Shown here: positions 1 to 25,191 of the stretch, piece by piece | Position numbering within the stretch: position 1 is the first letter of the stretch | Layout of the letters: each line of letters starts with the position of its first letter | Assembly (NCBI GenBank): GCA_026745465.1 | Contig: JACYXH010000826.1 | Location: 1,770,501 to 1,834,500 of the forward strand | Source of the DNA: Lota lota | Taxonomy: Eukaryota; Chordata; Actinopteri; Gadiformes; Lotidae | Reading direction: 5' to 3' | Length of the DNA stretch: 64,000 nt | The notes under the pieces: generated by a model | The model's input: the letters and a program-made list of their open reading frames with translations, nothing else | What the model was told of the DNA's origin: nothing | Database searches by the model: none | Made by a program: the position numbers and the translations under genes

Positions 1-14
1 ACAGTTCAAGTGGC

Positions 15-270
15 TAAAACACATGTTTATTTATAGAACACTATAAAAGCAAAACTACAATATTACGAGTAGCCGAAGTGCTGTGTTGAGAAAGTCAGTG
101 GCCTTCTCTCGCTAACAGAGGGCTTCAAAGTAAAGCGGGTCGAACACCAGACGAGCCGCTGAGCGCCGCGTCGGGCAGCGTCACGTAGAAGAAAGACCGC
201 ACACGTCGGAAGATTCCATTTGAGGTCTGTTCGGTGTTCAACAGACGGTGGATAAAGGTTTTGAGCGGTG
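15..270 (-). other. possible 3'-terminal exon of an unidentified minus-strand gene
   Basis: On the minus strand a pyrimidine-rich stretch ending in CCAG precedes position 270. It is followed by an open frame of about 48 codons that stops at 125-127; the encoded end reads ...FFYVTLPDAALSGSS... and finishes VRPALL. A minus-strand AATAAA lies at 26-31, a plausible distance downstream for a poly(A) signal. Splice acceptor, open frame, stop and poly(A) signal are therefore in the right order for a last exon whose upstream exons would have to lie to the right, before eno2. I do not recognise the peptide and see no confident upstream exon, so this may be chance. Confidence 0.25.
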
Positions 271-370
271 CTGGAAGTGATGAGTTACATGGAAGCTGTA
301 CGGCAGCGCCGGTGTGAGTGTGACTGAGTGTGTGACTCGTTGGAAACACGACCCACTTACGGTCCAATTA

Positions 371-931
371 AGACACACTCATTTGAACGGGCTACCTCAA
401 ATTATCATGAAACTATAAAGCTGGTCTGTACGTTGTGCAAAGTTTCAAGGAGATCGCACCGCACCGTTATAGGCTACTAGCGCTATTCAAGAGCATACGA
501 AGAAAAAACACACAGGCCCTTTTCTTGATGAGCGATCGCCAGAAAAGGAAAAGGGGCTGATATGCTGACCCTCAGAAGGTCTTAAAATAAGGCTTGAGAT
601 CAGCTGCATGCCCCGTCCGTGTTGCTATATGCCACTGTCTTTATTTCCGCTGTCAATTGTTTGTTATATCAATTTATTTCTGTTTCAATAAGAACCGATG
701 AGAGTACCGTTAAGAGTCGTAGTGCCGTTAACGTCGTAACGATACCAATCCCTAGCAAGCGCCCATCCGCGCTACAGTGAGGAAGACCCGAGCCCTCATC
801 CGCGTGGATAAAAAGACGCCGAAGCCTGAGGTCCGCCGACCCGCCATCCAAACCCAGCCTCCCCAGTTAGAAGCGTTTCGCTGGAAGCGAAAGAGATCTT
901 GATGGCACCAATGTGAAATATAACTGTTTTG

Positions 932-972
<41 letters not shown>

Positions 973-1784
973 CATAGCCTACAATATATTATGTTGCTCT
1001 ATACCAAAAATATGGATTGTCTTTCAAATGGATTATTGAACCATCATTTATTCATCATCGCCGCATAATTGTGTGTGTTCCGTCCGTCTGAAACAAGCCA
1101 AATATATTAAATGTTTCTTAAGCGAATGGGTGTGTGTGTGATGATGATGCGCTGGTGTGTTGCTGTAAATCAGACGCATCACCCTGAGTTGGTTGTTGCC
1201 TGCTTTCTCTTCTCAGGGTTTGAGGCATGAGAAGAGGAGTGATGATGAAGAAGAAGAGGAAGACAAAAGAGAGAGAGATGAAAGCTTTTGCCTGATGCTG
1301 TGAAACAGGATGAAGAAGGAACCTCGTGGTCATAAGAGTTGGACCATTATAGATGTTTGTTATGACTGGACTGTCTATATATAAATTATACATATAACAC
1401 TCACACACGCAAACACACACCAATATCCAGTAATTTGTAGTTAGACTTCTCCGCTGTTACTGTCAAACACAAGAGACACACACTCTCCTTCCAATGCATA
1501 CATGCATAGAACAACACACACACGCACGCATACACACACTTTGTATATAGAGACACATTCTCAAAACTTGACATGCGTTTGTGCCCCACAGCACTATAAA
1601 GTATACGGTGCTACACCACAGTACATGCATCCTCTGTACAGTCCATTTTATGTTTGTGAAGACACTTGTGTGTCTGTGGATAGAATTGTATACTGTTGAC
1701 TTAATTAAACTGATTAGAAAATCATTAAACATTGTTAGATAATTGCAAAAACTGATCGTGTTGTCTCTGGCTTAATTGCACAAT
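371..1784. other. upstream intergenic region, no supported gene
   Basis: No open frame here looks like a gene. A CpG-containing stretch lies around 690-900 and an (AT)n tract at about 940-970. The short frames on both strands are low-complexity or CA-repeat shadows. A distal promoter or an unseen 5' exon of eno2 could lie here, but nothing in the sequence decides it. Confidence 0.4.
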
Positions 1785-2001
1785 AGACCCTTTTCACAGA
1801 GGTATCCTTGTAGGAGAAACGCGGGTCCTAGGAATAACACTAATTGTTGGGTATGTTACTTTTATGTACCAGGGCCTGGGTAGTAGACTTATCTTCACTA
1901 GTTTAGTCTTCTACCCGCTCCATTGTACATTAAGGTAGCAGACTCATAATTAGGGTTATGAGCCACACCTCTCCTTCGATGACACCTCTGTGAAAGGGTC
2001 T
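1785..2001. mobile_element. MITE-like DNA transposon, about 217 bp
   Basis: The ends are an imperfect terminal inverted repeat: AGACCCTTTTCACAGAGG at the left, and at the right the complement of AGACCCTTTCACAGAGG (one T shorter). The inside is non-coding and contains its own hairpin (GGGTAGTAGACT at 1878-1889 against AGTCTTCTACCC at 1905-1916). Short length, inverted ends and no open frame fit a non-autonomous DNA transposon. I could not assign a superfamily, because no clear target-site duplication is visible. Confidence 0.65.
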
Positions 2002-2985
2002 TTCTAGTTCCTCTTAACGAGTTGATATGCTATACACATGCCCAATATTTGATGCTTTATTTGTCCTTTTTATTTGAACTAATATTTGTAATTATGTTTT
2101 TGTACACCTCATCACCAGCCAACCACTCTGATACAATTCTGCTGAAAATAACAATTTCTGTGTGCATGCTCACCCACTGTACCGAATCGTCTTTGAATGG
2201 GTCCAATGGCCTCCAGATGGAACACGCACTGAATTAATTTCCCCTTGAAACCAGTTTTAAATAAGTCTAATCTTGCACTGGCTCAGCACATTATAACTGC
2301 CTCTGTCATCCCATTCAACAGTGCAGCTCTATAACGGTGCCCCATCTCCTCTTTACGTTCTTCAATGCTCACAACTGACCTGTCCAATCACATGCTTGCT
2401 CACATGACCTAACCACCCCCCCTCTCTCCCCCTCACCTTAATGTGTTACTTAATGGTTGAGCAGCTGTAGTTGGTTGTGTGGTCTGTGTCCTTTATATTG
2501 TTAAGGGGCCAGATGTGTACGCTTTGGTTTCTAAGGGACCAGGGCTATGTTCCAAAACATTCCTCCATCCTCACTATTTTTGGTGATAGAGGACAATATT
2601 TGGAGATTTAGAAAGTGAGGGTGAGGAAAATTGCTATTGAATTACTAATGGAATGTGTTTAGATGTGTTATTTTGGTTGCCAAACTAGTCTCTGAAGTGT
2701 TTTGGAGAAATTCATGTCATGTGCATGTACTACTGTCATGTCTCTGATACACCTGTGCCTATCAATCAATGCTTGGATATCTGCTAATTGCCCATTGCAT
2801 CATTGGTTTAATGATTATCCAACCCACCTCCTTAAAATTAACCAGATATGCAATGTGTTCATGTCCTGCATCGTTCTGATCATTGCAGTCGTGACCTACT
2901 AAATTAAATGGAAAAGATTCTGTGCCATTTTTAGTCCATCCCCAGCTCCACCTCAGCCATTTTATTTCTCAACATCTTGCTGGTA
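2002..2985. other. intergenic sequence upstream of eno2
   Basis: The sequence is AT-rich with no splice-flanked open frames and no recognisable repeat family. Nothing functional can be supported. Confidence 0.4.
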
Positions 2986-2989
2986 CCTC

Positions 2990-3252
2990 GCCAAAGCGCA
3001 TTACACACACCCTTAGGTCTCTCTCTCTCTCTCTCCCCCTCGCTCTCGCTTTCCTCTCTTACCCCTGGCTTCTCCCTCATGCCCAGCCCACTTTCCCCTT
3101 GCATCCTCCAATGACTCACACGCTCCCCCTCCCCCCATATGTCACACGTTCTCAGTCCCCCTCCTCCCTCCATCCTTACCTCCATCCTCTCCTCTCTGCT
3201 CTCATTCACCCACATTTGCTCCCTCTCTGCCAGGCACCACACAGGCTTGCAG
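2990..3252 (+). promoter_or_regulatory. eno2: candidate eno2 promoter / non-coding first exon
   Basis: The coding start of eno2 sits just inside an exon that begins at 3965, so a non-coding first exon must lie upstream, as in other vertebrate enolase genes. A pyrimidine-rich block from about 3020 ends in a consensus donor (GCAG, then GTAATG at 3253). This is the best-looking candidate for the end of exon 1, but no TATA or initiator decides it and other donors are possible. Confidence 0.25.
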
Positions 3253-3328
3253 GTAATGACTACGAAGATCAATCTATTTCTTTATTCCCTCCCGTCATTC
3301 CCTCGAGTCTCTCCCCCCCCCCCTTTAC

Positions 3329-3358
3329 TCCCCCCCCCCCCCCCCCCCCCCCCCCCCT
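3329..3358. repeat. poly-C run
   Basis: A near-continuous run of about 29 C closes a C-rich stretch that begins near 3309. It lies between the candidate first exon and the first coding exon of eno2. Such runs are prone to length error in assemblies. Confidence 0.9.
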
Positions 3359-3965
3359 CATCTCCGTCGTTTTTTTTTGGGAGTACTCGTTATCTCTGTA
3401 CAGCGAACGATACCCTTCTGCAAATGACAGCAGCTTGTAGGTGCAGGGCGTGACAGTATAGCAGTGTTAACGTAGAGGATAAAATGTTGTCGTTTCTAGC
3501 CTTTGATTTAGTGCGTGTGTGCTTGTTTTTCCAAGCCGCATGCTTTATATAGGGAGCATCTGTTCCATGGGTCTTCATCCCTGAGGAGGATGAGGAGTCT
3601 GCTGTCAGATGTGTGTGTGTTTGTGCGTGCAAGGAGGCAGAGTGAAAAGTCTTCATCTTTATGCAACGCCAAAGACAGCTGATGTTGGAATGTCATTAGG
3701 ATGAAATGCATTTTCATGGATAATTACACGTTGTTTCAAACAGATCTTGGCTGTCATGTTATCTTAGTGCAATTTAGCAAAATTTCAATTGGTGGTCGGT
3801 CTTAAACTTTGAATGATTTCCCTGTTATTGTTCATTTTGATATTGTCTGATAGAACGGTTTGTGTTGTACGTGCATCAATATTTACCCTGGCATGCAGCC
3901 CTGGCATCCATGTTGGTTTTATAACCTGTCAACGTACCCCTGAATTGGATTGATATTTTTGCAGG

Positions 3966-9644
<5,679 letters not shown>

Positions 9645-10115
9645 GACACACACACACACTCATGCACATGCACGCGCACATACACATGCACTACACACAC
9701 ACACTCAGTGAACACAGTCACGCAAAATTTGAAGTCCTTTCATGGGAATGCTCCACATGCAATATGACTAATACGAATATTCAGCTAAATTAGTCGTTGA
9801 ACCATGCACAGTAGTTATATTGATTATAAGCTTTGATTGGCTGGCCAAACCCGGAAGGGCTTGGTGGTGTATCTCTGTTATTCGGTCTGATAATTCGCCC
9901 ATGGTTATTAATGTCTCCTCCTCACTGTGGTGCTTTTTGGTCATTCTGGAATTCTCCTGCGACTCTGTGCCAACGTATTTACATTTTTGTGTCCCTTTTT
10001 TTGTTGTTGCTTTCTCCGTATTTGCTTATGAAAACACTTAGTGACTACCAGAAACCGAATTATGTACGTGACGTGTCGTGTGTCTTGTGAATAATAAAGG
10101 CACCCTCCCCGTGTA
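9645..10115 (+). other. eno2: eno2 3' UTR
   Basis: From the TAA stop at 9642-9644 the sequence runs, without another exon, to an AATAAA at 10093-10098 followed by a GT-rich downstream stretch (CCCCGTGTATTAACTCTGTG). That is a normal poly(A) site arrangement. CA-rich repeats occupy the first 70 bp. Confidence 0.7.
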
Positions 10116-10425
10116 TTAACTCTGTGTGTGAATCCGTGTGTTTTGTTTTTGTTTTTGTTTTTCAATAGCGACAGCCTTTTTATATTGTTTTCCCTTGCTG
10201 TCTGTCTTTGGGCATTTTGATCGACTTGAAAATCAATTGAAGAGAATTTTATGAGCACAATTATTGATTTTTGCAGATCAATACTACACGATTTGACAGG
10301 CAGATTGAAAATTGGGCCGTTACCAATGTTTACAATTACACACGTTTTAAATGACTCACACTTACAATAGTCAATTATCTTCTGTTCATTTTTAACGCGA
10401 ACATCTTGAAACTTTACGCGTCGTT

Positions 10426-10448
10426 GGGGGGGGGGGGGGGGGGGGGGG
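10426..10448. repeat. poly-G run
   Basis: Uninterrupted run of 23 G in the eno2-atn1 interval. Confidence 0.95.
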
Positions 10449-10678
10449 TGTCAGTGCCTCCCCCATAGGCCTTTTCAATTTTGTAGGCCTGAAACATTGT
10501 CAGTAGTACATTGTTTGAGATTCAGCACTACATGCACGTTGCAAACGGAGCAGCAGAGGGAGCGCGAGCCATGCCCGTGTCGGGCGAACGTAGACACGCA
10601 TGCGCACTTCAATCATCTTCAGCGAGGTTGCTATGGTTACCACACAATAGGAGACGGGACAGGGGGCTACGTGAAGGG

Positions 10679-10839
<161 letters not shown>

Positions 10840-11240
10840 TTTGCAGAGGCGCTTGACTGGACACACCGTTTCAAGCTTTCCAAGACTGAAGTAGCCTATA
10901 GCCTTCTCAGGATAAAGAAACCGTGATAGATTGGCGTAAAACGATAATGAATGTGGCTCAATGTTTTTGACGCGATGGGCTTGTATTAAAAAATAAAATA
11001 AAAACGTTGATAGCAAAGGATCAATTTAGATAAACGATTTTTATTCCATGGCTATTCAATTGTTAAGGCCAACATTTTGCACAACATCTAGGCCCTGTAT
11101 CTAAAGGTATAGGTGTAGAGGAACATAGAGCAGGTTATGCACTATTACAGGCTCCACGCAGAAACGATGACAAATGGGTAGATTTGGCCGAAAGACGAAC
11201 CTTTCCCAGCAGCAAAGGTGACGCTGGAGAGGGAGAGAGT

Positions 11241-11241
<1 letters not shown>

Positions 11242-11275
<34 letters not shown>
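11242..11275. repeat. poly-G run, about 34 bp
   Basis: Pure G homopolymer upstream of the probable atn1 first exon. It could form quadruplexes and is likely length-variable. Confidence 0.95.
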
Positions 11276-11276
<1 letters not shown>

Positions 11277-11439
11277 AGGACAAGGCAACAGGGAGGGAAA
11301 AAAACTCGGTTCCCTCCCTCTTCAGACTTTTGGCCCTCTCTCTGCGCCTCTTCCTCCTCCTTGCCTTGCTCCCTCCTTCTCCCCTCTCGCCGAGCTCCCC
11401 CATTCCTTATGCAAATCACGCCCTCTTCTCACTCCCTTT

Positions 11440-11823
11440 CTCGCTCTCTTTCTCTGCGCGACGTGCATCCCTCGCTCGCCACTCTGGTAAAAAATTGTGA
11501 CTGTACCGAAGGCGAAAAAAAAGTGCAAGTCGCCTCGGAGAAAGGGAGTGAGGGGAGAAGGAGAAAAGGGGCGAAGGGGGGTGGGGAGGCAAGCGTTCTA
11601 CGCATCAATTTGTACAGTCTTCAGTGGCACCCCGTTTTCCTGCAACGACTTGAAAGAGAATTCTCCTGCATTACAATACCGTTACAATATGATCCAGCAC
11701 CAGCCCCTGGGTAGAGAAGCATGCTCCTCAGCGAATGTATGTCGGGGTGTAATATAGAACAACAACAAAAAGAACAGATAGAGCCGGAGACTAAGAGAGG
11801 GACACGCATCGCTGGATTTATAG
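11440..11823 (+). promoter_or_regulatory. atn1: probable atn1 promoter and non-coding exon 1
   Basis: GC-rich sequence with many CpGs ends in a strong donor (TATAG, then GTAAGG at 11824). An octamer-like TATGCAAAT lies just upstream at 11409-11417. The first atn1 exon carrying the start codon has a clear acceptor at 14155, so a non-coding exon upstream is required and this is the best candidate. The transcription start is not resolved. Confidence 0.45.
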
Positions 11824-12076
11824 GTAAGGAGAAGAAAAAAATGGATGCTTAGTGTGTATTTGAAGCTATTCTTGCTAGCCACGTTTGTGTGTTCTCCCTC
11901 CCCTTTCTTTGTGCGTGGATGATCTATACTCTTGCGTTATGGCAAATTCGTGTTTCCCGGTAAATGTTAAGAATGTATGAATGCACAACACACACATTCC
12001 AACGAGGAAAAGGACAACCGGTGCAAAATGGCATACGCCATTCTAGTTAGGCTTTCGGCTTCCTCGTAAAGATGTG

Positions 12077-12113
<37 letters not shown>

Positions 12114-12452
12114 AAAAAAAAAAAGTGTCTTCTTTGGCATGGCGTCCATTCTGATGGTGAACATGTATGTGCTGCTGAACATGTTTCTTTGCGTCGTAGG
12201 TAGACTCCGCCGTTGTAGTCAGGCAGCATAGGCTACAGAATAGCTTCGGCCGGGCTCATGTGTATCAATAACATTCGCAAGGGGGAGAAAGACAAGAGAA
12301 AGAAGTCGCTGCTGCGGTGCCCGTTCGTCGGTGATGTAAGCAGTGCAACTGAATGCTGCTCCTTTGCATCACATGTAGTAGGCTAGTCAATTTGTTTATA
12401 ATGCATAGAGCTGCTGTGTGCGTATGTGTTTGCGTGTGCGCGCGGGTGTGTT

Positions 12453-12454
<2 letters not shown>

Positions 12455-12536
<82 letters not shown>
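12455..12536. repeat. (GT)n microsatellite in atn1 intron 1
   Basis: A GT tract of about 80 bp within the first intron of atn1. Confidence 0.95.
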
Positions 12537-12538
<2 letters not shown>

Positions 12539-12689
12539 AGTGTGTTGGAGAGACAGACACAAAGCAAGGCATAGTGTTTGCGTTCTATTTGTTTATTGGC
12601 TATAGACCAGGAACAGCCAATAAACACTGGTAGGCCTATAGGCTGCCACCTGTAACTAAGAAACCGTGAGGTACGGGTCTACTGTAGAC

Positions 12690-12800
12690 TATTGTGCATC
12701 ACAAAATTTCCTATTACACATTAACGAATTAATCTAATTAGCTGCATAAAGCTAATTACCTGCATGTGGATATTAATTGCTGAAGAGTCCAATTAAGGTT
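12690..12800. promoter_or_regulatory. candidate homeodomain-site-rich element in atn1 intron 1
   Basis: AT-rich, non-repetitive sequence with at least three TAATTA/CTAATTA-type cores close together (around 12728-12760) and further ATTAAT/CCAATTAA motifs. This composition is common in conserved vertebrate enhancers. Conservation cannot be tested here, so the call is an inference. Confidence 0.2.
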
Positions 12801-13711
12801 AAGGTAGATCCACTTCAACAATTTCCCCCATGGGATCAATAAAGAAATTGGAATCGGAATAATATATGCATATGTAATCTCTTCTCCAAAAGTGTTCCTA
12901 TACTGAAGCCTATATAAATGTAAATAACCCTTGTCATTGTTTTAATGGATAAGTGTGTCTTTAATAAAGTCATGGCGGCATGGTGTGTGAACAGGAGATA
13001 GGCTCCACTATTATGATTGATAGAAATGGCTGCTGCTGCAGCATCCACTAATAATTCATGCATGGCCATGTGTAGTGGAGTTGTCAAAGGATTTACTGGA
13101 GTCGACGTGCTATGAATCACATGTACACACCACAAATACAATGCAATCTGTGTATATCTATTTATTGCCCGCCTACTGAAGCATTACTACATTTACCTTG
13201 TTGACTACTTGGCCCCATGTATTTTTTTATTCCATCCACTCTAAAGTGCACTATTTTTATCCTCATTCAATAAACAAGATTGTCGTACTACATCTTTTTC
13301 TGTCCAGGATGGTACGTGGATATGTGGATTAAATGTTCCCTTCGTATATGTACTGAGTACATATAACCCCTTTCTTTCAACAACATGGCTGAGGTTCAAA
13401 TGGTTAAAAAGATGTGGTCGGATGTTAGCGGCTAGGGCATAGCCGACATCAAGGGCACCTCCTGGTAGACTGAAGGGTAACGTTCTGCTCTGTGTGTGAC
13501 TGGTTGGCCGCAACCCGGTCGCTTGGGTTGGGTTAGCCCCAAATGTTTGTTGGACTTGGGTTGTGGTGAAGGTGGAAGGGGGCGTGGTAACTGTGGTGGT
13601 CCCAAGGTAGTTCCTAATGTCTTCCACATCAGCCAAGCCCCCTTCCCCCCGGCCTCCAGACCTTCTCTAACAACACCTTATTCCTTCTGGGGGTTCCTGT
13701 GCAGCGTGCTT

Positions 13712-13720
13712 GTATGTGTG

Positions 13721-13753
<33 letters not shown>

Positions 13754-13785
13754 CTATGTATGTGTGTGTGTGTGTGTGTGTGTAT
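13712..13785. repeat. interrupted (GT)n microsatellite in atn1 intron 1
   Basis: GT dinucleotide tract with a few interruptions about 370 bp before the start-codon exon. Confidence 0.9.
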
Positions 13786-14155
13786 TTATTGTACGGGCTG
13801 CAGCTCACTTCTACAGAGTGGGCTGTGTGGGTCACAGTAACTGTAGTTTGGTGGTTAGCCACCTATTATGGGATAGACTGCTATCATGGCCGCAAAGGAG
13901 GGACTTGTTTTTCGCCTGGCTCCTGTTGAGCACAGTGCATGCTGCTGAGCCGGAGAAATTTCGATTTTACTGTTGAGTTTTTTTTTTATGTGTAAACCAA
14001 TGCAGTCACGGTTGTAAACTCAGGGGGTTCATATTTCCCATCATGCAAAACACCCTTGTATTCAATTTGCTTGCTGAGCTGCATTTCTAGTAAAGCAATA
14101 TTCGTGGGCATTCCTTGTTTGTTGATGGGTACTTTCTGTTTTTTATTTTTTACAG

Positions 14156-14269
14156 GTTTTATAGGTTGTAATACACAGTCTACACACTAAGAGACACCCT
14201 CCACCACCACCACCGGTTAACTCACAGCAATGGCATGTGTTGTAAAATGGACCTTATAGAGAAGGAGCG
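14156..14269 (+). other. atn1: atn1 exon 2, 5' UTR part
   Basis: A strong pyrimidine tract ending TTTTACAG sets the acceptor at 14155. The exon carries 114 nt of leader before the ATG at 14270; an upstream ATG at 14230 is in a different context and short. The exon ends at the donor GTAAGA at 14297. Confidence 0.7.
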
Positions 14270-22530
<8,261 letters not shown>

Positions 22531-23280
22531 GGGGAGGGGCACCAGAGGGAGAACTGCAGAGGAAAAAAACCACAAAACTACAGTATGGTCTGAAACAAAA
22601 TGACACAGTACACGGGCACTGAAAAACAAAGGGGAAAAAGACAAAGCTGCCCCTGGACTTTTGCAGAACAAGGATTTATTGAAGTTAAGTGAATTATTGT
22701 AATGGAGTAAAAAGAGAGGGAGAAAGAAGGGAAAATGTTGCACACACTTCCTGTTTTAACTGTCAAATGTCCAAGAGCCACACGAAAGCACTTCCCTGTG
22801 TATCTCCTTCTCTCCAGTTTTGTTTTACATTGTGCTCTGTACAGTATATTAGGTGGGGCAGCAATAGTGACGTACAGTAAGTGTAAATTACCTTATGCCA
22901 GAAGGAATGTGTACATGAGTCTCTTTTCTGTCATTGCATGTAGCTAGGCACTTATTCTAAACTGGTGGAACTTTTGGCTCTATTTTTAGTATTCATCCCC
23001 TCTTTTGTATCCGAGGGGCGTTCTATATGCATGAGACCAGCGATTTTAGTGTTCTATTACGTTTATTATGATCAACTGTATTGTTATTATGATTATTGAT
23101 GTCCGTTTGTTGATAATTATATAATTAAATGAACATATTATTTGAATTATTTTTTTACATTTTCATGGTATGGCTGTCAGTTCTGAGTTCCTTTTTTCAT
23201 TTCCAACTTAAACTTGTGAAACAAGATGCAAACAAAGACAAAAAAATGTGAAAATAAATTATAATCTTTTTGCTAAACAC
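22531..23280 (+). other. atn1: atn1 3' UTR
   Basis: After the TGA at 22528-22530 the sequence becomes AT-rich and lacks further exons. An ATTAAA occurs near 23126 and a canonical AATAAA at 23253-23258, the likelier main poly(A) signal. Confidence 0.65.
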
Positions 23281-23723
23281 TTTGCCCCTCCTTCTTATCC
23301 CAGCCCCCCACCCTTCTCGTCCACATACATTCAGACTTGCCCTCTCTTTCTCTTTGTTTTATACAAGTCACTCATGCACAAAGCATATCAAATTCCTGCT
23401 TCTTCTTCCCCTCCCCCTTTCTTCCAAACTCCCTCTCACTCTCTCCATCGGTCTTTCCCTCCCTCTCTTGGTGAGTGTGGCTAATGGGAGACACATGGGA
23501 TGGGGAGAGCGTACAGCCAGGGAGCCGAGGCGCTCCAACGCACACCAGCCGTCCCAAAGAGCATTCCATACCATACTGTAGAAGAAGGGGGGTGGAGACC
23601 GAGAGAAAAGAAATGAAAGGATAGAAAGAAGGAGTTGAAAGAGTGTGATTTACACATGCTGTTGAGGGCTCAGGGCTGTGTGTGTATGTGTGTGTGTGTG
23701 TCTGTCTGTGTGTGTGTGTGTGT

Positions 23724-23798
<75 letters not shown>

Positions 23799-25191
23799 AT
23801 GGCATGTGTGTGTGTGTTCTCTCAGTGTCCTGTGCATTCCACCCTCTGCCTAGATACAGGCCTGAAGTGGAGCTTAACCATGGACTTATAAGGACCATGC
23901 CACAGTCTGGCTATAGCGCTCTCATTACCCGTCATTATCATATATCCTCAGGTTCTGTGCCCTCATCTGTCAGCCACGGAGCATTCAGAACATTAGCCAA
24001 TTAGTTAACTGTCATTAGGGCAATTTAAATGCTAATTAGCTGTGTTGTTTAATTGGTTTGCGGTGTATTATACAAGCAAGACTCGTGTGTATCAGGGTTT
24101 AACAACGCTCCTAACTTTAACTTACATATAATATACGGGACATGTTCATGTTAGTCAGGACCTAGGTTTTTTTTTGTGCTGTTGAATGTCACCTTGAATA
24201 AGTGTGTCAACATAATGTAAAGTAGTGTGATAAATCTAATTTTACCCTCTGGTGACGGTACATCTGGGAGATATTCTTAGCAGTCCATCAGTCATTTGCA
24301 GGGTGAGCGGGGACAGTGCCAGAGTTATGGATGATAAATGGGGGTATACCTTGTTTTAGCTCTGCCCCCTGCTTTACATCACTGCCCGGTGACATTTCCT
24401 ACAAGTTTTCATGTTTTATCTCCATTGAAAATGCAGCTAGATGGTTAATATTTTGTTATTGTGATCTTGTGGGATTTGTGAGTGTTTGCCTTATCTTTCT
24501 TGCAGTACAGGAGGCAAAACTGACAAATAACCAACAATAGCCACCATGTTCTGTCTATAAAACAATGTAGGAGTTGGCACATGCAGCCAACTACATAATG
24601 ATTACCCGGATGTGGTATCCAGTTACACCACATACAGATAAACTGATATATTATTCATTATTTAATGAGAATTGGTATATCTTTGGGGTAAACGTGATAG
24701 AAAGCTGCTTAATACGAAAATGTGAATGAACTGCTGCTTTTATATAGTGACTGCCCTCTGCTGGAGTAAATGGCATCCATTCCCCATCCTATGCAGATTT
24801 TCAAAGATACCAAACCCAACGCATCATTTGATGCATCCAGTGTAAACACTGAAGAAAAATCGTACACGCATTGTCAGTAACACTTTAATGTGTAGAATAT
24901 CTGCAATAGAATAGAGCTTGAATTTTTTGGGAGAAATAAATGGATATCAATTATTATGATCTGCAGTTGTGCAAAATCGAAGAGCATACTTTTTTTTTAC
25001 AGTGTCACTTTGGAAATGATGAGGCATGCACATTCATAACAAATAGAGGACACGTGAACCAATGCAACACAGCGAGTTAATTTCCACGTTTCACTTCTTA
25101 ATAATACATTTACAACATAGGCCTACACAGGACAGCTAGCCACTCCACAGTGAACATTAAACAGCGTACTCAGTCTTAACAGTACACTCAT
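23281..25191. other. intergenic region between atn1 and the zinc-finger gene
   Basis: The two genes converge on this interval. It holds CT-rich sequence (23280-23470) and a GT tract (23677-23796). An AT-rich stretch near 23990-24060 contains several CAATTAG/CTAATTAG homeodomain-like cores that could be regulatory. The 3' UTR of the zinc-finger gene must lie in its right part; no clear poly(A) signal was pinned down. No coding gene is supported. Confidence 0.5.
23677..23796. repeat. (GT)n microsatellite
   Basis: About 120 bp of GT with a few TC and A interruptions in the intergenic region. Confidence 0.95.

Noticed and set aside
10511-10540. REST/RE1-like half site (TTCAGCAC) downstream of eno2
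   Set aside because: ENO2 is a known REST target, but only the left half matches and the right half of the element is absent.
12590-12626. 12-bp inverted repeat TGTTTATTGGCT / AGCCAATAAACA
   Set aside because: A real palindrome, but short and isolated, with no element borders or context to support a function.
23920-23945. Sequence resembling part of a miR-200-family hairpin (the family lies in this human neighbourhood)
   Set aside because: Only a few bases match and no hairpin with the seed sequence is present; no miRNA is supported.
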